A stretch of 64,000 bases of DNA from UTCFX2 sp963788145 (GCA_963788145.1 CAWBFQ010000003.1:1054001-1118000); one strand, 5' to 3'. Positions 21,745 through 30,562 are shown, counted from the stretch's first letter. Program-made: numbers and translations. The notes: generated from the sequence alone by a model not told the origin.

Positions 21745-22883
21745 CATGCGCCTGAACCTGATTTTACCAAAAGTTGAACCGAACCAATTTGAATTTCCAA
21801 AGAAATGCCCCCAGAAAGGATGCTCGGGAATGCGATTTATCCCACGGCAGGAAGTGAGCGAGAAGATGCGGATGCACAGCATCCTGAGGTAACGGCCTGG
21901 AGATGTGAATGCATCCAATGCGGGCATGTATTGCGCTATACCCGAAAGGGGTCAGTCAGAAGCAAATATCGAAACGTGTGAATGGTATGGCAGTGATGAT
22001 GTAGCGTTCTGGGATTAAGCTACGGGGCTGTAGAAATTGTATTGAACAGCCTTGGGATGGGGATAGGAAAAACGAGTGTCTATCGGGCAGTTCAAGCAGT
22101 TACAAAGCAAGTGCCTGGACTGAAGTGCGAGAAGCTGCTGGGAGGCTCACCGGACAAAAGCAGTTGGAGCAGATGTAACCAGTGTACTGTCGTAACGGGC
22201 AGTGGGTTAGTCGGGTCGTAGGAGTACGCGTGAACGGGATGAAGTCTTCGAGCTCGACGAACTGCCGGGTGAGCCGATGCCGAACAACTGCAAACAACTG
22301 CGGTTGGAACATCCTGGAGCAGACATGTAGTCGCCTGAGTGATGTCAATGATCGCTTCAGAAATGATCAGACCGGACGCTCGGCAAGTGCATGTGGTTCG
22401 AAACACAGAAGCCTGTTAAGTATCCAGCAGTTGACGCAGGACAGGATCATTCTCTGGAAGCCATTCATATTACTCCCGAACAGGCCTTCCTGGCCGCAAA
22501 AGCAGATATCCACTGCCCGCCGCCCAGAAGAACAGCCATCAGTCCTTGAAGTAATCTATCTACGCTATGCCAACGCTCGCAAACCCGGTAAGGCAAAGAA
22601 ACATGATATTGCCTACCGGATGCGTTAGATTGTGTATGGATGGCTGGAACCTACAAAGCCTCGCGCTGACTTTCTATCGTACTTGGAAGGATGAATTCGA
22701 AAATGAGATCTTGCGGCACGAATAACCATTGTGAACGCTACCATTGGTTGGTGGATCAAAGAGCGTTACCGCCCCATCCGCGGCTACAAACAGAAGCAAT
22801 CTGCTCTTGGCATTAGCCGCCTGATCGCCTTTGCCGGGAACAACCTGGCTCGTGGTTTGCGTTTAGCAGATTTGATGGCATAA
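21745..22883 (+). pseudogene. Decayed transposase remnant
   Basis: Pieces in several frames, with many stops, read like one transposase. Early: KKCPQKGCSGMRFIPRQEV and WRCECIQCGHVLRYTRKG, a zinc-finger-like N-terminus. Middle: LSYGAVEIVLNSLGMGIGKTSVYRAVQAVTKQ. End: NATIGWWIKERYRPIRGYKQKQSALGISRLIAFAGNNL. The C-terminal block is typical of a DDE transposase. I cannot assign the IS family and saw no clear terminal repeats. Stops are too frequent for sequencing error alone. It is followed by the MntA-HepT pair, a common neighbour of mobile DNA. Confidence 0.6.
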
Positions 22884-23079
22884 CCAGAATATTATTCGCC
22901 GGTTTTGCCGTCAATGCTGTTTACCAACGTATCTTTTACCAATTTTGGAACGGTCACGACCGATCCTGCCACTCATCCCAACGTTATTATATTGTATAAT
23001 CAAAACATGTCCGCACCCAATACCGTCCTTGATCAGCGCATCCGATTCTAAAAGCCATCAAGGGAAAAGGAACAGTGGT

Positions 23080-23379
23080 ATGAGCACCAAAGTCAATATC
23101 CCAGCAGATAGTCTGGAGAAATTCTGTCGGCAGTATCAGGTTCGCCGCATGGCCTTGTTTGGCTCGGTATTGCGCGATGACTTTCGCCCGGACAGTGATA
23201 TCGATATCCTGGTTGTCTTCGAGCCTTCAGCCAGAGTTACCTTTGTGACTCTGGGACGAATGAAACGAGAATTATCGGCGCTTTTCGAGAGACCTGTTGA
23301 CCTGGTTCCACAGGAAGGTCTCAAGCCCGCCATTCGTGATGCAGTTCTTGCCAGCGCCGAGGAAGTGTATGCGGCCTGA
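23080..23379 (+). CDS. mntA: MntA-like antitoxin nucleotidyltransferase
   Basis: 99 residues from MSTKVNIPADSLEKFC. FGSVLRDDFRPDSDIDILVVF is the minimal nucleotidyltransferase site (GS, then DxD). In MntA-HepT systems this enzyme AMPylates a tyrosine of HepT and so neutralises it. The HepT ATG lies inside the last codons of this gene, giving an 11-bp overlap. A TATAAT box is at 22995-23000. Confidence 0.88.
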   Translation: MSTKVNIPADSLEKFCRQYQVRRMALFGSVLRDDFRPDSDIDILVVFEPSARVTFVTLGRMKRELSALFERPVDLVPQEGLKPAIRDAVLASAEEVYAA

Positions 23380-23716
23380 AAAATTGTACTTACTCGATAT
23401 CATTGAAGCAGCAGATGCGATTCAGCGTTTTTGTGAATCCGTAGATGAAGATGAGTTCTTCTCCGACGAACTGCGCCAAAGCGCCGTGCTGCAAAAATTG
23501 ATCGTTATTGGTGAGGCTGCCGCTCATTTACCAGGTGAGTTTCGGAAAAAGTACAGCGATATCGAATGGGAAGATATCGTCGGGTTTCGTAATATTGCCG
23601 TACATGAATATTTCGCCGTGCTTTGGCAGATTGTATGGAATACAGCGATGCAAGATGTACCCATTCTACGTTTCAGGGTCGCACAAATATTAGCCGCCGA
23701 ATTTCCGCAGGCGTAA
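23369..23716 (+). CDS. hepT: HepT-like toxin (HEPN, DUF86)
   Basis: 115 residues from MRPEKLYLLDIIEAADAIQRFC, a typical DUF86 start. The HEPN catalytic motif is FRNIAVHEYF near residue 75, that is RX4HxY. The Tyr is the known AMPylation target in the family. KLIVIGEAAAHLPGEFRKKY matches the second helix of HepT proteins. HepT is an RNase neutralised by MntA, encoded just upstream with overlap. The 3' end overlaps the convergent small gene at 23690-23965. Confidence 0.9.
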   Translation: MRPEKLYLLDIIEAADAIQRFCESVDEDEFFSDELRQSAVLQKLIVIGEAAAHLPGEFRKKYSDIEWEDIVGFRNIAVHEYFAVLWQIVWNTAMQDVPILRFRVAQILAAEFPQA

Positions 23717-23965
23717 AGCCCGTAGGATGGGTCGGCGATCCATCCTACAAGCTGTGCGGATCTCCTCTTCAACACCCTTATCTGTTATGTTATAGCGCCT
23801 TGCCGTTTCACGAATCGCGGCAACCGTGAAATCGTAGCGGATTTCCAGCTCCGCCTCATCCAACAGGCTAATTCGTAAAAATCGCACGAACGCCAGCACA
23901 TCCGCCCGGCGAGCGGGAGGCAGAGCGGCAACTGCTTGTAATAGGATCTGCTCAAAATTGGTCAT
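23690..23965 (-). CDS. Small hypothetical protein, possible antitoxin
   Basis: 91 residues from MTNFEQILLQAVAALPPARRADVLAFVRFLRISLLDEAE. The N-terminal half resembles short DUF2281-like antitoxin domains (a leading helix, then PxxxRxDVLxFVxFL). The C-terminal half is AAIRETARRYNITDKGVEEEIRTA. No toxin partner lies next to it; its tail overlaps HepT. The last 10-15 codons run through a GTAGGATGG hairpin repeat, so the original C-terminus may have been replaced. Confidence 0.5.
   Translation of the reverse strand: MTNFEQILLQAVAALPPARRADVLAFVRFLRISLLDEAELEIRYDFTVAAIRETARRYNITDKGVEEEIRTACRMDRRPILRALRLRKFGG
23722..23748. repeat. Short hairpin repeat
   Basis: GTAGGATGG (23722-23730) and CCATCCTAC (23740-23748) form a 9-bp stem with a 9-nt loop. 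Similar GTAGGGTGG-type sequences occur near 32877 and 43291. It lies at the meeting point of two convergent genes and could act as a terminator. Confidence 0.55.
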
Positions 23966-24051
23966 CCACTTACCCCAAAGGGGGTTTACAGTATCACCTT
24001 ATGTTCAAAACCTTCGTTGGTTTATTGAGCAGGTCTATAACCAAGCCGAAA

Positions 24052-24148
24052 TGTCATTGCGCGGCGGCGTAATTTACCGCCGAAGCAATCTCATGATCCA
24101 TCAGATGGATTGCTTCACCGCCCAAAGAGCGAGCGGTACGCAGTGACA
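24052..24148. repeat. MITE-like repeat, TGTCATTGCG family
   Basis: Ends are TGTCATTGCG (24052) and CGCAGTGACA (24139-24148), matching as inverted repeats at 9 of 10 positions. Inside are CCGAAGCAATC and GATTGCTTCACCGC. Sequences with the same GATTGCTTCGTCGC and CGCAATGACATG parts recur at 34036-34140. No coding capacity. The flanks 23966-24051 and 24149-24216 show nothing recognisable. Confidence 0.65.
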
Positions 24149-24216
24149 TGTTGGATTGGGCGAGTTGTCAAGCTTTCTTGTTAAGCCGTGGGCAGCTTTT
24201 CCTACTTCTTATACAT

Positions 24217-24694
24217 TCAATGCGCCAGTCCCGCCCAGGCGAAGAACAACATCAACAGGCTGATCAAGCCGGTCACCAACCCGCTGCGGATCAGGCGGGC
24301 GGTGCTTTTCTGCTCACCCACCAGCGAGCGGTAGGAGTTCCACAGCCCGGCCTGCAGCAGGTACAGCCCATAACCCGCCAGGATGGCGCCTTGCGCGCCC
24401 AGACCCCAGCTCCCCAGCACCGACCACAACCCGACGATCCCAAAAGCCAGGTTGGCAAAACCCACTTCGTACTGCCAATCCGGGTGTTCGCATCTCCCAA
24501 CCCATCCGTTTGGCGTCCTCCTTCTGCAGGAAGACATGCCGGATGAAACCAAGCACGCCCAGAATCCCAACCGCGCTGAGGGTCACGATCCCCACCGCCA
24601 GCGCCACATTCCCCTGGAAATAGTAATAAAAGCCGAAGAAAATGCCCACGCTGCCAACTGCAATCCCCAAAAACGACATGTTTTTTGCGTTCAT
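24217..24694 (-). CDS. Four-helix membrane protein of unknown function (one frameshift)
   Basis: Starts MNAKNMSFLGIAVGSVGIFFGFYYYF (ATG 24694). Four hydrophobic segments. After RHVFLQKEDAKRMGWEM the frame changes near 24495 and continues HPDWQYEVGFANLAFGIVGLWSVLG, then YLLQAGLWNSYRSLVGEQKS and a last helix ending FAWAGLAH at 24217. The QYEVGFANLAFG block resembles the DUF6790 group, a tentative match from memory. The start overlaps the stop of the small gene at 24691-24930 by 4 bp. Confidence 0.65.
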
Positions 24695-24930
24695 CGACTG
24701 TCTCCTTTGTCTGAATTATAGTGCTGTTTACACCTCCTGGCAGTCGGCGAGGGCGGGTTTGCATATTTGTAATGGCTGTTCACCCGCATGACCCTGGAAT
24801 TGCCTTGATAGTCCATCATGAAGAAGCGTTCGATGCGTTTCATGCTGATGGCAAAAAACGCGACTGCGCCAATGCCAATTGGAAAAGCGACAATTATTCG
24901 GGGGAGCAAAGTCTGAAAATCTGTTTCCAT
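24691..24930 (-). CDS. Small membrane-anchored hypothetical protein
   Basis: 79 residues from METDFQTLLPRIIVAFPIGIGAVAFFAISMKRIERFFMMDY. One clear membrane helix near residues 10-30, followed by a basic tail that may be non-native (low complexity around YANPPSPTARRCKQHYN). Coupling by an ATGA overlap to the next membrane gene supports translation. No family recognised. Confidence 0.45.
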   Translation of the reverse strand: METDFQTLLPRIIVAFPIGIGAVAFFAISMKRIERFFMMDYQGNSRVMRVNSHYKYANPPSPTARRCKQHYNSDKGDSR

Positions 24931-24971
24931 CGGGTTTTTACGGTCAGCCAGTCAACAATTAATTCACAAGA

Positions 24972-25025
24972 CCTGCGAATGAATTCGCAGGCTGGGCGCG
25001 CTCAAACCTGCCTTCGGCAGGTTTG
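24972..25025. terminator. Two adjacent hairpins downstream of the methyltransferase
   Basis: CCTGCGAA (24972-24979) pairs with TTCGCAGG (24984-24991). CAAACCTGCC (25003-25012) pairs with GGCAGGTTTG (25016-25025). They lie 60-110 bp beyond the stop of the minus-strand gene at 25084. No T-run follows, so terminator function is only possible; they may be repeats. Confidence 0.4.
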
Positions 25026-25083
25026 GGTTGTGCCAGGCGCAAATTTGAATCTGCGCTGCTGTTGCGCTGCGCCGCCTGCCCGC

Positions 25084-25821
25084 TCACGAGGGCTTTTCTA
25101 AGACGTAGATGATGAAATTCGGAACACGCAGTTCGTCATCCAGTTCAGGGTATTGCTCCAAATCGGAGCGCGTTACCGTCGGCTCAACCACCTTTTTGAT
25201 CACAAAACCAGCTTGCAGGAATTCGTTTAGATATGTGGACAACGAGCGATGGAAATTCGTCAGGTCCAATCCCAACATCTTCCAAGAACGCTCACCCTCA
25301 TCGAAGTAGTTGTCCAGGATCGCGTGCAGTTTCCTCCCCGCTTGATCCTTGTGCCATCCTCCAGTCGCTGACCGCATTGGATGCAGGTTTGCGACCACGA
25401 ACCGGCCGCCTGGTTTCAGCACCCGGAAAACCGCGCCCGTGTTCTCGGCGAATTCAGGCAGGTCACACTGGTTCAGGTAAGAAACGGAGAGATCAAAGGA
25501 ATCCGCGGCGATAAAACCCAAATTCTGCACATCCGCGCGGCGATATTCATCCACGCCGGTCGCAAGTTGGCGCGCCGCAGCGATCATTGGTTCGCAAGAA
25601 TCGAGGCCGAGGACATAGATCGCCCCGCGGTTGACCATCATTCTGCTGAACCGCCCTTCTCCGCAACCACAGTCCAGCACCCGCAAGCCGGTCACATCCC
25701 CGCAGGCTTGCAGCATCGGCGGATCCAGCAACCCTTTCCGCACCGGATTTCGGCCACGCGCCTCTTTGATCCAGTCAGAAGACAGGGCGCGCCATTGTTG
25801 TTCGAGGTCTGGTCTGCTCAT
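25084..25821 (-). CDS. Class I SAM-dependent methyltransferase
   Basis: Intact, about 245 residues from MSRPDLEQQWRALSSDWI. SAM-binding motif I is VLDCGCGEGRFSRMMVNRG (about residue 46). Acidic residue after motif II: LGLDSCEPMI. Post-motif: DSFDLSVSYLNQCDLPEF. RVLKPGGRFVVANLHPM is the usual Methyltransf_11 block. The substrate cannot be told; the family includes biotin, quinone and small-molecule methyltransferases. It lies 27 bp downstream of the split serine hydrolase genes on the same strand. Confidence 0.85.
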   Translation of the reverse strand: MSRPDLEQQWRALSSDWIKEARGRNPVRKGLLDPPMLQACGDVTGLRVLDCGCGEGRFSRMMVNRGAIYVLGLDSCEPMIAAARQLATGVDEYRRADVQNLGFIAADSFDLSVSYLNQCDLPEFAENTGAVFRVLKPGGRFVVANLHPMRSATGGWHKDQAGRKLHAILDNYFDEGERSWKMLGLDLTNFHRSLSTYLNEFLQAGFVIKKVVEPTVTRSDLEQYPELDDELRVPNFIIYVLEKPS

Positions 25822-25848
25822 TTTCACAATATTCGTACTAAAACCCCC

Positions 25849-26202
25849 TCAGCGCAGCGTGCAGCCAAAGCGTTCACCCTCGTACACCGCGCTGCTGGTG
25901 ACGAACAGGGCGCGCACAGTCACCCGCTTCGCTTCGTAGTCGATCTCCACCTGCTGCACCGGCAGCGGCACAGCCGACCATTCGCGGGCGCTGGCCTCGT
26001 CCATCCCCACCACGAACAGCGTGGAGCACAGGAATTTGGCCTGCGCCCCGGAGGGCATCCTCTGTAAGGCGCGGATGTTCTCGAAGTTCAGGCCCACCCA
26101 GAGCAGGGCAGCCGCAAGCAGCACAACCAGGATCGAGATCAAGATATGGTTGGCGGAAAAGCGCCGCCCGGCGGGTCGATTTTCAGCGGTTTGCGTGTTC
26201 AT
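25849..26202 (-). CDS. Membrane-anchored small domain, N-domain of NylB-like serine hydrolases
   Basis: 117 residues from MNTQTAENRPAGRRFSANHIL, with one membrane helix (LISILVVLLAAALLWVGL). The outside part has AKFLCSTLFVVGMDEASAREW, VEIDYEAKRVTVRALF and VYEGERFGCTLR. From memory of family sequences this is the roughly 100-residue segment that precedes the beta-lactamase fold in some COG1680 serine hydrolases (AKxLCSxxFVxGR ... GLGCTL). Here it is a separate gene placed after the hydrolase, with an ATGA overlap at 26199-26202. The similarity is my reading and has not been searched. Confidence 0.6.
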   Translation of the reverse strand: MNTQTAENRPAGRRFSANHILISILVVLLAAALLWVGLNFENIRALQRMPSGAQAKFLCSTLFVVGMDEASAREWSAVPLPVQQVEIDYEAKRVTVRALFVTSSAVYEGERFGCTLR

Positions 26203-27389
26203 TGCTGCACCCCCTCCAGGATCAATTTAAGGAAGAGATTCCAATCACAGTTGCCGGCCCGGTCGTTGGCGGTGATCACCACCACCATATCGAGCGAGGG
26301 GAGGATGAAGATCGCCTGGCCCCAATGCCCGCTGGCGTAGAACAGGTCTTGCGGCGCGCCCGGGAACGCGGCCGGGATGCCCCACTCCGGCATGGCCCGG
26401 TTCAGCCACCACTGCGCGCCGTAAGCGCCCTCGCTCAGGTCTGCGGGGGTCAATTTCGTCGTGCCGATCGCCGGGGCGACGCTGGTGCTGTACCGCACCC
26501 AGCCTTCCGGCAGGATGCGCTCGCCGTCCCAGATGCCGTCATTCAGGAACAGATAGCCGAAGCGGGCCATATCGCGCGGGGTGAGATAGACGTACGACGA
26601 GCCGACAAACGTCCCGGCGGCGTCCCGCTCCCAGACCGCGCCGCGCATCCCGAGCCTGTCGAACAGGCTCGCCCAGGGGTAGCTGGCGTACGCCTCGGCG
26701 CTCATCACGCTGCGCAGCAATCCCATCAGCAGGGTGCTGGAGGGGCTGGAGTATTCCCAGTGGGTGTTGGGCGGCTGCGCCATGCGCTGCGAGGCGGCGT
26801 AGGCGGCCATATCCTGCCTGCCCAAGCTGAAAAGCATGCTGTTCACGGTGGAGCCGAACGGGGACGATTCGAACCCTTCGTTGGTGTACAGACCGGCGCT
26901 CATGTGGAGCAGATCGTTGACGGTGATCGCACGCGCTTTAGGCCGGTCGAGCAGGGGGTAGTAATGATAAGCCGGGTCGCTGACCTGCATCCGGCCTTGC
27001 TGCACCGCGATGCCGATCATCGCGTTGGTCACGCTCTTGGAAGCCGACCAAATCAAGTGATGGACGTCCGGGCCGTACACTCCGGCGTATTTCTCGTAGA
27101 CCAGGTAGCCGTCTTTGATGATGACCACGCCATCGGTGGTCGGGTCTTTCGCTGCGCCCGGCGCGGGGAAGGCGTAAGCCTCCATCCGCTGCAGGGCGGC
27201 CGGGTCGAGGCCGGTTTGGCGCGGGTCTTTGGTCTGCCACTCGCCGGTGGGCCAGTAGCTGCGCGCCGATTTCGGCGGCTCGAACAGAGAGGTATCCGTC
27301 GCCGCCGGGTTGGCGACCGGCGCCGGAGCGCAGGCAGCGGCAGCCAGCAGCAGCAGGGTGAAAGCCAGGACTTGCGAGAAATGTCTCAT
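26199..27389 (-). CDS. Lipoprotein serine hydrolase, beta-lactamase class C fold
   Basis: 396 residues. The N-terminus is a lipoprotein signal (LLLLAAAACAPAP). The catalytic SxxK is SASK within HHLIWSASKSVTNAMIGIAV. YSSPSS takes the place of the YxN motif. The third motif is SGHWGQ (HxG in place of KTG). Other family blocks: VNDLLHMSAGLYTNEGF, YLTPRDMARFGYLFLNDG and VVVITANDR. This is the NylB/EstB-like esterase-amidase branch, not a classical beta-lactamase. It is likely anchored outside the cytoplasmic membrane. Coupled to the small domain gene downstream. Confidence 0.88.
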   Translation of the reverse strand: MRHFSQVLAFTLLLLAAAACAPAPVANPAATDTSLFEPPKSARSYWPTGEWQTKDPRQTGLDPAALQRMEAYAFPAPGAAKDPTTDGVVIIKDGYLVYEKYAGVYGPDVHHLIWSASKSVTNAMIGIAVQQGRMQVSDPAYHYYPLLDRPKARAITVNDLLHMSAGLYTNEGFESSPFGSTVNSMLFSLGRQDMAAYAASQRMAQPPNTHWEYSSPSSTLLMGLLRSVMSAEAYASYPWASLFDRLGMRGAVWERDAAGTFVGSSYVYLTPRDMARFGYLFLNDGIWDGERILPEGWVRYSTSVAPAIGTTKLTPADLSEGAYGAQWWLNRAMPEWGIPAAFPGAPQDLFYASGHWGQAIFILPSLDMVVVITANDRAGNCDWNLFLKLILEGVQQ

Positions 27390-27459
27390 ATGCGCCCCTC
27401 GGGATGAGATGTTGGGTGGTTGCCGGATGGCATTGATTATAACCCATAGCAGGCGCGGC

Positions 27460-27924
27460 TCAATCCGTCGGCTTTTTCAGCGCCTGTTCGATATCCTGCA
27501 GGCGATGGCAGCTGGAGTGGCCGTCCAGGTCAAAGGGCCATTCCGGGCGGCGCTCGCGGTTGCTGAACCATGCTTCCGGCGCGGCTTGCAGCGCGGCCAG
27601 CGCCTGCTGCTGAACTTGCCTGTGCCGGTCTAAGACCTGCTGCGGGGAGCGATCCCGCCAACGTTGGTAGATCAGGCGGTTCCCATCCGTCCAATTCAGC
27701 CCCTTCTCCTCCGGCGGGATGGGCTGTCGCTGGATTTTTCTGACCGTGTCGGCCTTCCAATGGGTGATATGCGCCAGGGCATCTTTCACGGTCCACGGGT
27801 CTTTGGTCTCGGGTCTGGGCAGCAGGCGATTCCAATCCGCCTCGCTCAGGTTTTGCACCAGGTGATCCAGTTGTTCGAACTCCCGGATGGTGCGCTGGAT
27901 GACTTCCTCACGTGTATGACGCAT
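27460..27924 (-). CDS. DinB-like four-helix protein
   Basis: 154 residues from MRHTREEVIQRTIREFEQLDHLVQNLSEADWNRLL. KDPWTVKDALAHITHWKADT is the DinB/DfsB second-helix block with a metal-binding His. GNRLIYQRWRDRSPQQVLDRH matches ClbS/DfsB relatives. C-terminal DLDGHSSCHRLQDIE keeps a second His pair. Some members conjugate bacillithiol or hydrolyse activated small molecules. The gene stands between two unrelated minus-strand genes. Confidence 0.75.
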   Translation of the reverse strand: MRHTREEVIQRTIREFEQLDHLVQNLSEADWNRLLPRPETKDPWTVKDALAHITHWKADTVRKIQRQPIPPEEKGLNWTDGNRLIYQRWRDRSPQQVLDRHRQVQQQALAALQAAPEAWFSNRERRPEWPFDLDGHSSCHRLQDIEQALKKPTD

Positions 27925-27976
27925 CTCAACAAATCTCCTGCATATTTTCCCACAAATTTATCGCGTTTTGACGGGT

Positions 27977-28505
27977 TCATCCGTTTGTTCGGCTGCCGAT
28001 CTCAACGCCTCCCGATCCGACGGAACTGCTCCGTCGCTCCATCAGAATTGTGTCGCGCCAGATACCGCTCAACTGGGCAATCCGTTCGCGGCGGCCGACG
28101 ATCCGAAATCCGCAGACTGCCTGAAGTCGAAGGCTGGCCTCATTCTGAGCAAACGTGACACCTTGCAGAGTCCATATCCCGTGAGCTTCGGAATCCTCGA
28201 TCAGCCTGGTCAGCAGCGCGCTACCCACGCCTTTCCTCTGCGTATCGGCTCGAACGTAGACGCTGACCTCCGCCACGCCTGCGTAACACCGCCGCCGCGA
28301 CGCCGGGCTTAGGGCAGCCCAGCCAACCAGCTCGCCAGCGAGGCCGAGCGACAAACCGGCAGCAGGTGAGATGAGCTGCGTTCCATTCTTCCCATGCTGG
28401 GCATTCAACCTCGAAGGTAGATAGCCCGCCGGCGATCCCCTCACGATAGATCGCAGCCACTGCTGGCCAGTCGCCCGGTTCAAGATTCTCAATCTTCAGC
28501 ACCAC
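27977..28505 (-). CDS. GNAT acetyltransferase, Pat/MddA-like (one frameshift)
   Basis: Starts at GTG 28505 or 28502 with VLKIENLEPGDWPAVAAIYREGIAGGLSTFEVECPAWEEWNA, the usual N-terminus of phosphinothricin-type N-acetyltransferases. The frame breaks near 28385. The second part has ELVGWAALSP, EVSVYVRADTQRKGVGSALLTRLI (acetyl-CoA loop RxxGxG/A) and RLQAVCGFRIVGRRERIAQLSGIWRDTILMERR. These enzymes acetylate amino-acid analogues such as methionine sulfoximine. The C-terminal SSSVGSGGVE tail may be extra. Activity is inferred from family only. Confidence 0.82.
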
Positions 28506-28567
28506 ACATCCTCTCCGACACCTGCTGGTCGCGGGCTTTTGCCGCCCAACTGGAATAAGGTTAAGCC

Positions 28568-29161
28568 TCAACTTCCGCTGGTGATTGCGCCGGCGCGCTC
28601 GTAATTCACAATGATGACGCCATTCGGGGTGAGGCTGCTTTCGGTCAGCTTGAACGCCGCCGGGATCGCGCCCTCGGCAAACAAGCGCTTGCCAGCGCCC
28701 AACGTGATCGGGTAGATCATCAGCCAGAACACATCGACCAAATCCTGTTGGATCAGCGTCTGAAGGAGATGGCCGCTGCCCCAAACGTGCAAATCCGGCC
28801 CTTGCGTCTGCTTGATTGCGGCGACTTTTTCGGGGATATCTCCACTTAAGAACACGGACGGCTGCCATTCGCCAGACGTGATGCTTTTCGAGGCGACATA
28901 CTTGGTCGCCGTGTTGACGCCGGGCCATGCGTCGGCATGCTCTGGCCAGTACGGCGCCCAAATATCGTAGGTCTTGCGCCCTAACAACAGGTCGAACGGC
29001 AGGTTCATCTGCCTTCTCAAAGCCGTTCCAAGGATCGGGTCGGAATATGGCCCGATCCACCCGCCATAGGCGAAGCCGCCGCTGGTATCTTCGTCTGGCC
29101 CGCCGGGGGCCTGGATGACGCCATCCAGGGAGATATGTTCCAGCACGATCAATTTTCTCAT
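28568..29161 (-). CDS. Dihydrofolate reductase-like (RibD C-domain) protein
   Basis: 197 residues from MRKLIVLEHISLDGVIQAPGGPDEDTSGGF. GRKTYDIWAPYWP and LHVWGSGHLLQTLIQQDLVD are the typical COG0262/YyaP-type blocks, with VFWLMIYPITLGAGKRLF near the end. Likely an NADPH-dependent reductase-like fold; the substrate is not known. The ATG shares one base with the stop of the DUF1697 gene (TGATG), so the two are co-translated. A second DHFR-like gene lies at 48110. Confidence 0.88.
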   Translation of the reverse strand: MRKLIVLEHISLDGVIQAPGGPDEDTSGGFAYGGWIGPYSDPILGTALRRQMNLPFDLLLGRKTYDIWAPYWPEHADAWPGVNTATKYVASKSITSGEWQPSVFLSGDIPEKVAAIKQTQGPDLHVWGSGHLLQTLIQQDLVDVFWLMIYPITLGAGKRLFAEGAIPAAFKLTESSLTPNGVIIVNYERAGAITSGS

Positions 29162-29715
29162 CACGGTGTTCCTTCGATATCCTGAAGAGCACACAATTCC
29201 GCCAGTTTGCGGGCGGTGTTCGAGTTTCTGGTTGTCATTCGGCGATAGGAACGATGGCCCACAATCTTCGTGATCTGACTCTTGTGATAGTTCTCCCGCT
29301 GGATATTCCAGATCAGACATTCGTGGGCGTAAAAAATGTTCATGTATTCCGTTTTGATGGGCAATTCCGCGATAATGTTTGGATCGGCGGCGTCTTTGAA
29401 TAGATAAGCGACATAGGTTTGTTGGGTCTGATCGTTATTCCAGCCGGCTGGGATCGCCTGAGCGATTTGAATAATTTCGGCGCCGGTCTTGACCAGGGTG
29501 GCGATCTTTTGCTGGTATTGTTGTTCCAGGGTTTCTTCAAGCAGCCGGGTTATTTCAGGCTGAGATTTCTGGGAGTTGAAAAGCACATTCCCGGAATTCA
29601 GGTAGGTGACCACATGGCTCAATCCGACCTGTTCCAGGGTGGACTTGAGCTCTTTCATCGAGACTTGAACCGATTTCCCGACGTTGATCCCACGCAGTAA
29701 TGCCACGAATTTCAA
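29161..29715 (-). CDS. DUF1697 family protein
   Basis: 184 residues starting at TTG 29715 as (M)KFVALLRGINVGKSVQVSMKELK. LRGINVG near the N-terminus and YLNSGNVLF are the family hallmarks. GGAGGAG sits about 4 nt upstream of the TTG, while the ATG further upstream lacks a ribosome site, so TTG is chosen. Function of DUF1697 is unknown. Coupled by TGATG to the DHFR-like gene. Confidence 0.85.
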   Translation of the reverse strand: MKFVALLRGINVGKSVQVSMKELKSTLEQVGLSHVVTYLNSGNVLFNSQKSQPEITRLLEETLEQQYQQKIATLVKTGAEIIQIAQAIPAGWNNDQTQQTYVAYLFKDAADPNIIAELPIKTEYMNIFYAHECLIWNIQRENYHKSQITKIVGHRSYRRMTTRNSNTARKLAELCALQDIEGTP

Positions 29716-29883
29716 GGTTCTCCTCCAGACCCGCAATCAGTCTTGCTGGTCAGCCGGTCTGACGGTAAGTATAACCGGCGCGGCAAGCCAACGTAGGGGA
29801 GAAGCGGGCGGAGCAGCATTTCGCCGGATCGAGAGCGCCTCTTCCGCCCGCTTCGCCCTTACTATAATATCATACCCTCAAAG

Positions 29884-29935
29884 ACCTTCGGTCGGGTGAG
29901 CATCCTGGGGCAGGAGACCCAGGACGAGCGGGGAG
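29884..29935. repeat. Hairpin repeat copy, CCTGGG-CAGGAGA-CCCAGG family
   Basis: Carries TTCGGTCGGGTGAGCATCCT and a TCCTGGG/CCCAGGA stem. Similar sequence recurs at 48006-48042 and 56266-56341. Noncoding. Confidence 0.6.
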
Positions 29936-29959
29936 CATCACCGATCATTGCGCGCGGTG

Positions 29960-30466
29960 TTACTCCGTTTGCCGAACGCACATGGGTTTGGATCGGATGG
30001 AGGGATCATGAAAAGGCTGCGGGTGATCATCGCCCGCCAGACTGAAGATCTTCATCCAATAGCCGACGAAAAGAGGCAGCGAAGACTCCGGCATTAAAAT
30101 CCATCCTTCATGGGTATTCACGAAATAGCTGCCTGGGGCGTCAAAGTCATGCGTAGGGGAACCGACGGATGAGCCGTCCGCCCGTGATTCGGCCCACACG
30201 CAGGCGATGACATACCAGACATGGGGACCGCCCCCGAATGCGGTTTCCGGCATGGAGTGCACGATCCTGGCCTCTTGAATACCGATGTATCCCGATTCCA
30301 CCAGCGCAAGCATCCCCTCCGAAGGTGATGGAAAAAGGCCAATCGACCGTGCGGAGTTGAGGCGGCTTAGCGTGAAGGACCATGACCCAAACACGAAAAC
30401 GAATGCAGCGCCAAAAACGCCGAGAAAGATGAGGCTAAGGCGCAGGAATTTGGAGCGAGGAAACAT
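29960..30466 (-). CDS. Membrane-anchored hypothetical protein
   Basis: 168 residues from MFPRSKFLRLSLIFLGVFGAAFVFVFGSWSF, a signal anchor. The outside part contains GYIGIQEARIVHSMPETAFGGGPHVWYVIACVWAE and GSYFVNTHEGWILMPESSLPLFVGYWMKIF. No family recognised. It lies alone on the minus strand next to repeat copies on both sides. Confidence 0.6.
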   Translation of the reverse strand: MFPRSKFLRLSLIFLGVFGAAFVFVFGSWSFTLSRLNSARSIGLFPSPSEGMLALVESGYIGIQEARIVHSMPETAFGGGPHVWYVIACVWAESRADGSSVGSPTHDFDAPGSYFVNTHEGWILMPESSLPLFVGYWMKIFSLAGDDHPQPFHDPSIRSKPMCVRQTE

Positions 30467-30482
30467 TGCTACATCCTGCGCA

Positions 30483-30562
30483 GATTTCAATCCGCGCGCC
30501 CTGCCAACAGTATTTTTCCATGCTGGAATGATACCTTAAATTGGATAGTGCGGGGGGACTTT
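30483..30562. repeat. About 75-bp dispersed repeat (inverted copy at 47902-47980)
   Basis: Read on the minus strand this contains CTGGTCGAAAGTCCCC, AATTTAAGGTATCATTCCAG and GGAAAAATACTGTTGGC. The plus strand at 47902-47980 has the same order with few changes. Both copies lie outside genes. Confidence 0.7.

Noticed and set aside
26202..27407. 401-codon plus-strand frame
   Set aside because: Antisense to the serine hydrolase with its SASK, YSS and HWG motifs; composition is atypical for protein.
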